Shown in pieces: positions 8,750 through 17,000 of a stretch of DNA of 64,000 bases. The DNA comes from Thermoplasmatota archaeon (GTDB lineage: Archaea; Thermoplasmatota; Penumbrarchaeia; JASLWR01). Under the pieces are notes generated by a model. The model was not told the origin of the DNA, did not search any database, and was given only the letters and a program-made list of their open reading frames with translations. Each line of letters opens with the position of its first letter. The stretch's first letter is position 1. The position numbers and the translations under genes are program-made. Where the stretch lies: assembly GCA_030740765.1 (NCBI GenBank), contig JASLWR010000002.1, forward strand, positions 1 through 64,000, given 5' to 3'.

Positions 8750-9674
8750 TAACGTATACAAACCACATATCGCCACGGTAACCAACATCTGTGTCGAAGC
8801 CGGCGGTGGTCGTCCCATCAAAACCTTCACGGTGCAGGTTGACGACGTTAGCTCGAGAAAGAAGTTCCTTCACAAACCCGGCCAGTTCACCATCGTCAGC
8901 GTCCTCGGTGAGGGGGAGAGCGTGTTCGCAATCAATTCACTACCGAACGAGGACGGTATCCTGCAGTTCTCGGTGATGCGTGTTGGTAATGTCACAGGAC
9001 GCCTCCACGAACTGAGGATTGGGGACAAGCTGGGTGTGCGCGGCCCCTACGGAAATTCTTTCCCCGTGGAGGAATGGAAAGGTAAAAACGTGGTATTCAT
9101 TGGTGCGGGAATCGGCATATCACCGGTACGCTCCGTGTACCAGTACGTGCTGTGCCTTGAGAACCGGAAGGAATACGGCGACGTTACGCTTATCTACGGC
9201 GCCAGGACACCTGCGGACTTCGCCTTCAAGGAGGAATTTGAAGAATACGACACTCGTGAGGACCTGGAGCTGTGGCGCTGCATCGATTGGAAGTTCGGAC
9301 CGCAGGGGCCCGTGGAGGCCAGTGCCGCCGAAGGGTGGATGGCTGCCAAAATGAAATCCCCGGGGGAAACAGACACCAAAACCTGCACCGCCAACAAGTA
9401 TACCTGTTTCGTACCGCAGCTTGTCGAAGTGGTGGAACCGCCCCCGGAGAATTCCATAGCAGTGACCTGCGGCCCTCCCATAGCCATCAAGTTCATAACC
9501 CAGGCTCTGGAAAGGCTGGGGTGGAAACCGGATCAGATTTACACAACCCTCGAGAACCGTATGAAATGCGGTATTGGAAAATGCGGCAGGTGCAACATCG
9601 GCCACACCTATATCTGCAAGCAGGGACCGGTCTTTACTTACGGAGAAATAAAAAAAATGCCAAATGAGTTCTAG
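8742..9674 (+). CDS. FlxA/AsrB-like FAD/NAD(P)-binding reductase subunit
   Basis: A protein of about 310 residues from the ferredoxin-NADP reductase superfamily. It has an N-terminal flavin-binding barrel (KPGQFTIVSVLGEGE), an NAD(P)-binding loop GAGIGISPVRSVYQY, and a C-terminal [2Fe-2S] motif MKCGIGKCGRCN followed by YICKQGPVF, as in PyrK, AsrB and sulfide dehydrogenase B. ATG 8742 is preferred because AAAGGAGGTGG lies just upstream; an in-frame ATG at 8706 is inside the previous gene. It is the last gene of the operon and gives the complex a second NAD(P)H entry point besides NuoF. It ends with TAG and is convergent with the regulatory genes. Confidence 0.9.
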   Translation: MSDNVYKPHIATVTNICVEAGGGRPIKTFTVQVDDVSSRKKFLHKPGQFTIVSVLGEGESVFAINSLPNEDGILQFSVMRVGNVTGRLHELRIGDKLGVRGPYGNSFPVEEWKGKNVVFIGAGIGISPVRSVYQYVLCLENRKEYGDVTLIYGARTPADFAFKEEFEEYDTREDLELWRCIDWKFGPQGPVEASAAEGWMAAKMKSPGETDTKTCTANKYTCFVPQLVEVVEPPPENSIAVTCGPPIAIKFITQALERLGWKPDQIYTTLENRMKCGIGKCGRCNIGHTYICKQGPVFTYGEIKKMPNEF

Positions 9675-9679
9675 AAAAA

Positions 9680-10234
9680 TTATTTGTGTATCTGAGCTTC
9701 CTTCGCCGAGATCAGTTGAATCAATTTTTTCTTTACACCGGGCTCTCCGTATGAGAGTATGTTCAATTCATCACTAGTTCTATGGTTCTTAAGAAAATAT
9801 TTTTCCCCGTTGTAGATATGTTCTAGAGTCCATATTACTTTGTTGTCCATCGTAGAGATGAGAAGTGATGCGAACAGGTCGATTATATCCCCCAGTGGAG
9901 GGCGATCGATGTTATCGTATTCCATTGTGGCCGTCAGCTTTGTCTCTCTCCGCAATTGGGATTTGATAATCAGCTCTCCACCGGAACGCTGGCACGTTGC
10001 ATCTATCAGGGGAATACCGAGCCCCACGCTTCGCTTCTTGCGGGACCTGGTGGTGAAAAAAGCATCTTTTACCCTTTTAAGATGTTCCGGTTTAAGGCCG
10101 TGACCGTCGTCCTTGATTATGATCCTGAATAGATTTTCAGAAACCCTCTCCTCCACTACGACCCCTATGCTTCCAGCTCTGGCCCTTATGGAATTCTGCA
10201 CGAGATCGAATATATGCTGGCACAATGTTCTCAT
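9680..10234 (-). CDS. GHKL-type ATPase (histidine-kinase-like ATP-binding protein)
   Basis: A 184-residue protein with the Bergerat fold and no kinase dimerisation domain. It has an N-box HIFDLVQNSIRA near residue 7, a DDGHGL G1 box near 42, TTRSRKKRSVGLGIPL near 61 and a short C-terminal tail. Small stand-alone ATPases of this type are found beside NuoEF/[FeFe]-hydrogenase genes in Firmicutes and Thermotogae, with CBS-ATPase and DRTGG proteins, and are thought to be regulatory. Here the same set lies directly behind the redox operon. It is transcribed convergently with it and lies 17 bases after the restored stop of the CBS-ATPase gene. Confidence 0.82.
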   Translation of the reverse strand: MRTLCQHIFDLVQNSIRARAGSIGVVVEERVSENLFRIIIKDDGHGLKPEHLKRVKDAFFTTRSRKKRSVGLGIPLIDATCQRSGGELIIKSQLRRETKLTATMEYDNIDRPPLGDIIDLFASLLISTMDNKVIWTLEHIYNGEKYFLKNHRTSDELNILSYGEPGVKKKLIQLISAKEAQIHK

Positions 10235-10251
10235 GGCTTGTCACACGTTGA

Positions 10252-11201
10252 CTATTTTTTTAGATCGGACGGTTTCGCTATAATGACCATTTCTATCTTC
10301 ACACCGGAGCTATTGGATAGGATTATTAATTTATCCGTTAATCTCTTGATGTTATCCAGGCCCATCCCAGCGCCGAATCCCCTTTCCCTACCTCGTCCGA
10401 TGCAGTGGTATAGCCCGGCTGTACCGCCAATTCGATATCGTCGAAACCGGGTCCGATGTCCCTTACGAGAATATATACCTGGTTATTATCCAAGTATGCC
10501 TTTATAACACCATTTCCGCCGGCATGTATCACCACATTCACTTCTGCCTCGTAAAGTGCTATGCTGGCACGGCGAGTTGCATCGGGGGGAAATCCACTCT
10601 CATTAAGGTATCTCTTGAATAATGTGGATCCTTCACCTGCCAGATCGAGATCCGGGTGATCAATGGTGTAAGAGAATCTTTGATCTCGGGTTTGCTTGCC
10701 GGTACTTTTGACCCTTTTGCGGTGTTGAAGTTTTTCATCGCGGATCTTGTTGTGGAGATATATGCCGCCAATCCGCCGATAAATATAATTTATAAGGTCC
10801 CCCTGGGTTACCACGCCCACCACCCGAATGTCCCTGTTTATGACGGGATATCGACCGTAATCGTATTTAGTAAAGAACTGCATCGCCGTAGGAACATCCA
10901 TATCTTCAAGAAGCCATTCAACGTTTTTCATCATATGTTTTCCAATAGGATCGTTTATGTGCCCCTGCTCAAGTGCATTTATGATGTTTTCGATGGAGAC
11001 TATACCTCTCAGGAATCCTTTTTTATCCACAATGGGAATCACGGAGATACCGTTCTGCCGCATCAGTTCTTTAGCCGCATGCATGGTGGCAGTCCTAGGA
11101 AGCGTGATGGGAGTTTTCGCCATGAAATCCTTTATCTGGCCGCTAATCAACAATGAATCCAGGCCGTTCAGGTTCAATTTTTTTTTATTTTTCCCGGACA
11201 T
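10252..11201 (-). pseudogene. CBS-pair + RsbW-like ATPase, frameshifted near 10390
   Basis: Two CBS domains (residues 25-150, with FMAKTPITLPRTATMHAA and a second ending VVTQGDLINYIYRR) precede an RsbW-type ATPase domain (N-box ALYEAEVNVVIHAGG, DIGPGFDDIE). The reading frame as given ends at 10338 with an unrelated tail. If one base is added around 10388-10393 the frame continues as ERGFGAGMGLDNIKRLTDKL, the expected G2 box, and ends KPSDLKK at TAG 10254-10252, 17 bases before the next gene. The gene is therefore either mutated or carries a sequencing error. CBS domains suggest sensing of adenine nucleotides or related ligands. The neighbours are regulatory genes of the same set. Confidence 0.8.
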
Positions 11202-11229
11202 ATCTTGCCTCTCATGACGTACAGTTTCC

Positions 11230-11565
11230 TCAATTTCTTAGGCCAGCCTCGTAAAGTAACCCACAAGTGGTAAAGGTGGAGAAAGGCGTCGAGAGTATTG
11301 TAACATTGGTCTTTTTCGCTTCCTCAACGATCCGATCAGGTAATTCGACACCGGTAAAAATAACTGCCGGGATGTCCATCAGTGTCGCTGTGCGAATCAC
11401 CTGGGGGCTCAGGAGGGCGGTGACCAAGAGGATATCCTTGATCATATATGCGAGAACATTACTCAACATATCCGATGCACCCACGTGTAATATATCCGGA
11501 TTGGAATCCACAGGTTGATACAATATCGTTGCATTCAGTAATTCCGATATCTCTTTTATTTCCAC
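11230..11565 (-). CDS. DRTGG-domain protein
   Basis: The conserved part begins EIKEISELLNATIL and continues through VGASDMLSNVLAYM, TALLSPQVIRTATLMDIPAVIFTG and ends CGLLYEAGLRN, which is the DRTGG fold seen in HPr-kinase-related and hydrogenase-operon proteins. The frame is open further upstream to 11784, but that extension is hydrophobic, atypical and overlaps the divergent gene, so a GTG at 11565 giving about 111 residues is preferred; no good ribosome-binding site is visible and the start is uncertain. It is the first gene of a three-gene minus-strand unit with the CBS-ATPase and the small ATPase. Confidence 0.75.
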   Translation of the reverse strand: MEIKEISELLNATILYQPVDSNPDILHVGASDMLSNVLAYMIKDILLVTALLSPQVIRTATLMDIPAVIFTGVELPDRIVEEAKKTNVTILSTPFSTFTTCGLLYEAGLRN

Positions 11566-11713
11566 AATTGTTAAAGATTTCGATACATTATATATATATT
11601 TCGCCGAATTTAAGTTTGAGAGAAGAGTAAAAATACTATTAGATAAATTATACGAATGAATATGGAAAAGGGGTAGCTGAGATAATAATTTCATTAGAAA
11701 AAGGAGTGAAATC
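11566..11713. promoter_or_regulatory. Divergent promoter region between two DRTGG genes
   Basis: This 148-base AT-rich spacer separates the two divergent DRTGG genes. A TATA-like run (TTATATATATA) lies near 11588-11600 close to the minus-strand start, and AAAGGAGTGA lies at 11700-11710 before the plus-strand ATG. Shared control of the two regulators is inferred. Confidence 0.4.
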
Positions 11714-12052
11714 ATGGAGCTAGCGGAGATCAAAGAGAAATTAGACCTCGTAAATATCAATGCAAAACCTATCAAAGAGGACATTACGGTCTCTCACGGA
11801 TATGCCTGCGACCTGTTGAGCGTGGTTCTGGCAAAGGCAAAACCGAATACCATATGGTTGACCATTCAAAGTCATATGAACATCATTGGAGTCGCATCCA
11901 TGGCTAATATTCCTGCCGTGGTGATCTGCGACGGCTATAACGTCGCGTACAACGTGATCGAAAAGGCCGATGAAGAGAACATCGCCCTTTTTAAGAGCCA
12001 GGAAAATGCATTTCAGCTTTCGGGCAAGCTAGCGGAATGTGGAATTGAATGA
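11714..12052 (+). CDS. DRTGG-domain protein, second copy
   Basis: A 112-residue protein (MELAEIKEKLDL ... AECGIE) with the DRTGG layout: a VSHGYACDLLSVVLA segment near residue 32, a central IWLTIQSHMNIIGVASMANIPAVVICDG core and a C-terminal helix. It is paralogous to the divergent DRTGG protein and completes the set seen around bacterial NADH-dependent hydrogenase genes. AGGAGTGA seven bases before the ATG gives a good start. The TGA stop is followed in the same frame by a cytochrome c fragment, so a fusion or a deletion joint lies at its 3' end. Confidence 0.8.
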   Translation: MELAEIKEKLDLVNINAKPIKEDITVSHGYACDLLSVVLAKAKPNTIWLTIQSHMNIIGVASMANIPAVVICDGYNVAYNVIEKADEENIALFKSQENAFQLSGKLAECGIE

Positions 12053-12271
12053 TGCATCAACTGCCATACCGAGCACAAGTTTATAGGAGACCCTCCACAT
12101 TCAACGAGCTCACCATATGATACATGCGAGTCCTGTCACAACAACATTTTAGAGAAGACCATTCATGATAGGACGGAAATCGTATTTACCAATATTTCAT
12201 TCATTGAGGAAGAGTTCTGCTCTAACTGTCACGATACTGGGAAAATACATTCGATAATGCCGGCCAAATAA
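12053..12271 (+). pseudogene. Triheme c-type cytochrome fragment
   Basis: An open frame without a usable start encodes 72 residues with three CxxCH haem-binding motifs: CINCH at the first codon, CESCH near residue 25 and CSNCH near 55, ending at TAA 12269-12271. It lies in frame directly after the TGA of the DRTGG gene. It has no signal peptide, which a c-type cytochrome needs for export and haem attachment, so the 5' end has probably been lost. The cytochrome b gene that follows 14 bases later suggests the pair once formed a membrane electron-transfer complex. Confidence 0.7.
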
Positions 12272-12285
12272 AAGAGGGACCCCAT

Positions 12286-13137
12286 TTGAAAAAAGAGAAA
12301 CCGATCCAGGGCGCAAGTCTAATAACGCAATATTCCCCAATAGCTAGATTGGAAATCTGGTTATTCACTCTTTCAATAGCAATCGTAACCATTTCGGGAT
12401 TATTTCTTTTGAGGGACTGGCTTTTTTCAAGCTTGGGGGTATACGGCGACGTATTTATTCCGACACCATCGGGCTCAAAAATGATCCACTTGTGTTCAGG
12501 GGGGATGCTGGTCGTGATCTCTTTATTTCATATTTTAATTCATTTGAGATCAAAGGATAGGTCCCTTCTCCCGGTAAACACAATGAGGGATCTCAAATCG
12601 TTCCTCCACTCGGGGATGTACATGATTGGTATCTCGCGCCGGGAGGAGCGGGGAACCCAGGGAAAATTCAACGGGAGACAAAGGATTGTATATATCTGCC
12701 TTGCCTATATCATGGGATTGGCAATGATCACCGGTTTCCTCTATTACTTTGGAATACTGGGACATTCGGTTGCCCTGGTCCATGTTATTCCAGGCGGATT
12801 GACCTTCATGGTGGTTCTTTTCCAATTCCTTATGATGATCAGGAATCATGATGCGATCAGATTGAAAGCCACGTTCATTACGGGTAAACTTCCTATGTGG
12901 TACATAAGAAGGAATAAACCGCTCTGGTATGAGGAACTTCGACCAGCACGGGTGGAATCGACTAAGCAGAAGGGGATATCGGGAAAGGACGAACTGACCC
13001 GGGCAGTTACGAAGTTCACCCTTCTTTTTGATGATATGCCGAACGACAAGGTGATTAAGGCCATCACCGAGGAATTGAAAGCCAAGGTCGGAAAAGATGA
13101 CCGAAAGCGCATTGTAGAACTGGCAAACGAATTATAG
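12286..13137 (+). CDS. Cytochrome b561/FdnI-like membrane subunit
   Basis: A 283-residue membrane protein with four predicted helices: residues 23-50, 64-87 (HLCSGGMLVVISLFHILIH), 130-150 and 158-180 (HSVALVHVIPGGLTFMVVL). Histidine pairs in these helices fit haem b binding. The C-terminal 90 residues are charged and cytoplasmic. The family accepts or donates quinone or cytochrome electrons in formate dehydrogenase, hydrogenase and related complexes. The start is TTG 12286 with AGAGGGA seven bases upstream. It follows the cytochrome c fragment. A role with the upstream Hdr/Nuo complex is possible only by position. Confidence 0.75.
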   Translation: MKKEKPIQGASLITQYSPIARLEIWLFTLSIAIVTISGLFLLRDWLFSSLGVYGDVFIPTPSGSKMIHLCSGGMLVVISLFHILIHLRSKDRSLLPVNTMRDLKSFLHSGMYMIGISRREERGTQGKFNGRQRIVYICLAYIMGLAMITGFLYYFGILGHSVALVHVIPGGLTFMVVLFQFLMMIRNHDAIRLKATFITGKLPMWYIRRNKPLWYEELRPARVESTKQKGISGKDELTRAVTKFTLLFDDMPNDKVIKAITEELKAKVGKDDRKRIVELANEL

Positions 13138-13154
13138 GAATGAGAAATACGAGT

Positions 13155-13192
13155 GAGCTTTTTTCCGAATATTTTTTGGCTTTTTTTACCCT
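13155..13192 (+). terminator. T-rich terminator behind cytochrome b
   Basis: Three runs of six or seven T residues occur within 36 bases downstream of the cytochrome b stop. Archaeal transcription commonly ends at such T tracts without a hairpin. Confidence 0.45.
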
Positions 13193-13226
13193 GCAGAATA
13201 AGCTCTTCAGGTTGCTTCTTTTTTTC

Positions 13227-13481
13227 TCATACGTGCGGTGGCGGCGGTGCTGCCTGTTGATATACGGGGGTCTGTTCGGACAAAACGTAATCCTGACACG
13301 CATCACACCAGAAACAGTCGTACTCCGGGTAGAAAACGGAAAGCTGACCGCATTTTAGACAGACCGGTGTTTGTACTCCAATCGAAGGGAGGACCGGTGC
13401 GGGCGATACGTCCTCCCAAGCCACACTGCTTTCCTGGACCTCTGCACCGCTTGGAACTTCCGGAGGAGGGGTCGGCTGCAT
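13227..13481 (-). CDS. Small proline-rich zinc-ribbon protein or surface-protein tail remnant
   Basis: An 84-residue frame has a proline-rich start (MQPTPPPEVPSGAEV), a zinc ribbon with CLKCG near 42 and CDACQDYV near 59, and ends in PPPPHV. The ribbon type with a YPEYDCFWC core resembles the C-terminal cytoplasmic zinc ribbons of archaeal membrane proteins. It could be a small stand-alone protein or the 3' remnant of a larger gene; a second frame at 13355-13537 starts with MTEMQKPKFAIIGAGNLG and may be the lost 5' part in another phase. No promoter is clear. Confidence 0.45.
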   Translation of the reverse strand: MQPTPPPEVPSGAEVQESSVAWEDVSPAPVLPSIGVQTPVCLKCGQLSVFYPEYDCFWCDACQDYVLSEQTPVYQQAAPPPPHV

Positions 13482-13537
13482 TGGCCCAGGTTCCCTGCTC
13501 CTATTATCGCAAATTTCGGTTTTTGCATCTCAGTCAT

Positions 13538-14056
13538 AATCTACTCTCCTTTTTTTCGTTATTTTGGATATATTAGCGATCCGCTTTTTTTGCTATCATG
13601 GATCCTACTTGTCTGCTATACGATTATCGAAGCGGACCATCCATTCTGCAATGTTGGAGAATTCAACAGAATCGGTCTCTGTGGGCACGCGTTTCACTAC
13701 GCAACACTTTTCAGGTACTCGATGAATCAGATTCATCTGTGTCCTCGGCAGGTATGCCTGCGGCGTTGCTGTGCCCGACATATAATCGGTGATTATATTA
13801 GGGGTGCGAAGCAATCACTATTGCGAGCGTTAGCAGAACTCGTTCTGCGGTATCGGAGAAACCCTGTTTCTCCATCACCTTTAGAAAAACGCAGGTTTTC
13901 GAAGGTGTAGCAGAGCCCATGGGGGTCTGCGAAGCACAGCGGACACCCTCGGAAAGCTCCTCTTTCCTACGGGCTCCCATTTCATTCAGGTGCATCATGC
14001 ACCTGAACTTTCGGCAACCAAGGTATCCATCAGGCGATAAGCACAATGTCGATTGC
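13538..14056. other. Intergenic region with tandem perfect hairpins
   Basis: No gene is supported in this 519-base stretch. From 13721 to 14007 it contains a dense series of short inverted repeats with small loops: 13721-13737, 13748-13761, 13780-13798, 13811-13824, 13833-13848, 13855-13873, 13876-13907 with a nested stem at 13886-13899, 13951-13967 inside an outer GAGCCC/GGGCTC pair (13913-13976), and a 10-bp stem at 13985-14007 (TTCAGGTGCA, loop TCA). The stems are perfect but their sequences differ, so this is not a simple repeat. It may be a structured RNA or a mobile-element remnant; the small frames across it look like chance. Confidence 0.6.
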
Positions 14057-17000
14057 TCATTCAATCTCGTAAATACGCCCCTGGAAGAACCACAGTCTGA
14101 ACCAGGCGTGGGGATGCATTTCGACGTCCATGAAATTGAATAGTTTATCGATGCCGATCTTTATTGTAAGGTCAAGCTTTAAAACCATGCCGAAAGTAGC
14201 TGCGAACCGCCCCCAATCCTGCCCAATAGCAGCCGCCAATAAGGGGAGATTCGCCTTTATGATTATCGACATCCTGGCCTTGAATCCCACCATTCCTGCG
14301 GTAAGGTCCTTAACAGCATCCGGTAAACCTGCCTGAACGAAGAGCTCCAGTTCTATGATTATCTTCTCTAGATATTCTTTTGGCACATCCGGGTACTTGG
14401 CTGCATTGGCAGGGTTCAGCACGTTGTTAACGAAAGCTCCGATATTACCTATTATCCACTTTGCCACTTCCCACACGCCTCTCAGGGTGCACTTCATAAT
14501 GAATTTCAACACAACTCCCGCTTCCAGAGCGTCCAGCCCGCCCACATCAAGGTCGAAACGCACGTAGAAACTAATTTGTCCGTTATCGAGAATATAATCC
14601 AGTGCCTCCTTGAACTTTACTATTATCTTCTGGGCATAGATGGTTATCAAGTTCTGGTCCCTGGGTGTAGAGTTTGTCTCATTGTCCACAGCATCGAACG
14701 ACATGTTCATGAAATCTATGAAATTCGACAGATTGGTCGTCTCCTTGAATTTCAGGGTGAACTTGAAACCGATCGTGACGTCCGCCGTGCAGCCTATGGC
14801 GGGAATGGGTATTTTCGCCACCTTGTGCCTGATACCAATTTCGGTGGTAACGTAGAATTTCATTATCACGTTCGGCGGGGGCGAGGCAGTGATATTTTCG
14901 CCAGGATTTATCAGGTACTTGTCGATGTTACTTATTATCCAGTTGAAACCGTCGACCACCGTATCCTTGCCCTTGATGATGAAATCAACGTTGATGGTAG
15001 CTCCCAGATCGCCGTAGCTGCCGAACTCCTTGGAGAGGTGAAGTTTCATCCACGTTCTGAATTCCGTGTTATTGCCCAGATATTCCACCAAACCCTTGGC
15101 CTTCCCCGCAAGGTTCTTCATGGTCTGACCCGCCTTTGCATCTTCCCAGTCGGCACTGAGCTGGGATTTGATACCATTCCACTTCTCGGAGACCTCTTGC
15201 CGATCACGGTATTTACAGGACAAGCTGAAACCGACCTCCCCCTTGGCATCCACTCCAATAACAGGTATGGTCACCGGGGTACGGAATATCTTTTTAAGGT
15301 GTACCTTGGCAGAAGTGCTGAATACAACGTCCACACCTGTAACCTTGGGCGGTGCTTTTTTTGGTGGATTACCGGGGTCACCCATGTACTCTTTCGAATA
15401 AGCTTTGAAGTAATCGATGCTCTTTTCCATATCGGTCCCGAGGTTGGTCTTGAACGATACCTTAGTGGTCCAGACGGTATAACCGCTGAGACCACCCACC
15501 TTGAACCTCCCGCCAAAGGGTTTGATCGTCAATTTCAACCATATCTCAAGATCCACGTCGCTTGCATGTTTTAACAGAACCGGGTAAACATTGTCTTTGA
15601 TACTTACAAGCAATCTTTGCGAATAGTTATCGATTATATTGCTGTCCATGGGGAATTTCCCGCCAAGACCTTGCCAAACCTCATAGAACGTTCGATTCAG
15701 GGCAGGCGCAACCTTGTTTCTCACGTCGAGCCGTATCACCTTGCCCCACGATAGCTTCACACCCAATTCCGCTTGAACCGTTCCGACATTGGGAATGACT
15801 ATCTTGCTCGCCGGGAGTTTAATCACCTTTTTAATGTAGGTCTTGTTGAACTTGATCGAGCCTAGTGCGGACCAACCGGTGGTGATTTCGGGGCTCGTAA
15901 AATCGATACCAAAACCCTGTCCCGTCTCGTTCAGATATATGCCGTGACCCTCAATGAATCTGGGCCAAACCGTCATTAACGGATCAATTGCAATTTCCAG
16001 AATAAAGTTCCCGATCTTCAAACCCGATGTAATTAATATATCGTAATCGTCTGAGTCATCCAAAATATCCAACCCATTTGGAGTGACATCCAGAATATAT
16101 TTTTTTGGTTTGTCCGCTATAATCCATTCATTGTTCTCTTTCTCTATCCTCGCATCTCCCGTTATGAGAACCCCGCTTTCTTTAAGTGCCTCCTTAAGAT
16201 CCTGGTCAACAGAGCCCACTGCCAGATAGCTTTGATATTTTTGAGGCAAGCCGAACAAATATGTTCTATTTCGTTGGACAATAGAGAGATCAAACCCAAA
16301 TCCAAAATCTTTCACATTGAATCTCGAAGATATCCTGGACACCCAATCCCAACCATCTGCCGGTTTATCGCCATCAGCAAAAATGGTAGTGACATTAAAG
16401 ATAATTCCAAAAATTGTCACGTTAAATTTATCTCCTAAAATATGGGCAACTCCATCCACTACTTTGGCCAATAAATCAACGCTTTCCTGTATGAACTTTT
16501 TTATTTTATCGATAACCCATGTTATTGCATCCACTATTACTTTGATTATCTTTGACGCGAAGTTGACAATTGCGTGTATAATATTTACAAGTACAGTGAG
16601 GACCTTCATCAGCCCGCTGATGAGCCAACCAACGACCAACTTGATATTTTCCCAAACCCCTGAGAAGAATTGTACAATTCTTTTAAATAGATCACCGAGA
16701 AGAGTATCCGAGCATTTATATTTCACATCTTGGAGGTCCCAACCCGAAAAAACGGTAACGGGTACTGAAATATCGAGATTTATGATTCCTTTTTTTCCAA
16801 CAGCCAGATGCCTCCCGTTCCACTCCATGTTCTTCTGCTCGCTCTTTGTTGAAAAATTGAATTTCCCCGTAATGGAAATATTCCAGGAAGTCTCAAAGGG
16901 CTTGGTATGGAAAGTTAATGGATCGGTATAATGAACTCCATGAGGCTCATCTTTGGTGATTGTTATATCACGGCCATTAACAAGATAATTTGGCGTCATA

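Noticed and set aside
12050-12052. Selenocysteine at the TGA between the DRTGG and cytochrome frames
   Set aside because: No SECIS-like element was recognised and DRTGG proteins end naturally at this length; a deletion joint is simpler.
13355-13537. Minus frame with IIGAGNLG, resembling a dinucleotide-binding loop
   Set aside because: Only 60 codons, the rest is basic and unlike a dehydrogenase; it overlaps the better supported zinc-ribbon frame.
13721-14007. CRISPR array
   Set aside because: The repeated feature is hairpins of different sequence; there is no constant repeat or spacer spacing, and no cas genes are in the window.
14576-15574. 332-codon plus-strand frame opposite the giant peptidase gene
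   Set aside because: Antisense shadow; the minus-strand frame continues unbroken for 2047 codons with signal segment and peptidase motifs.
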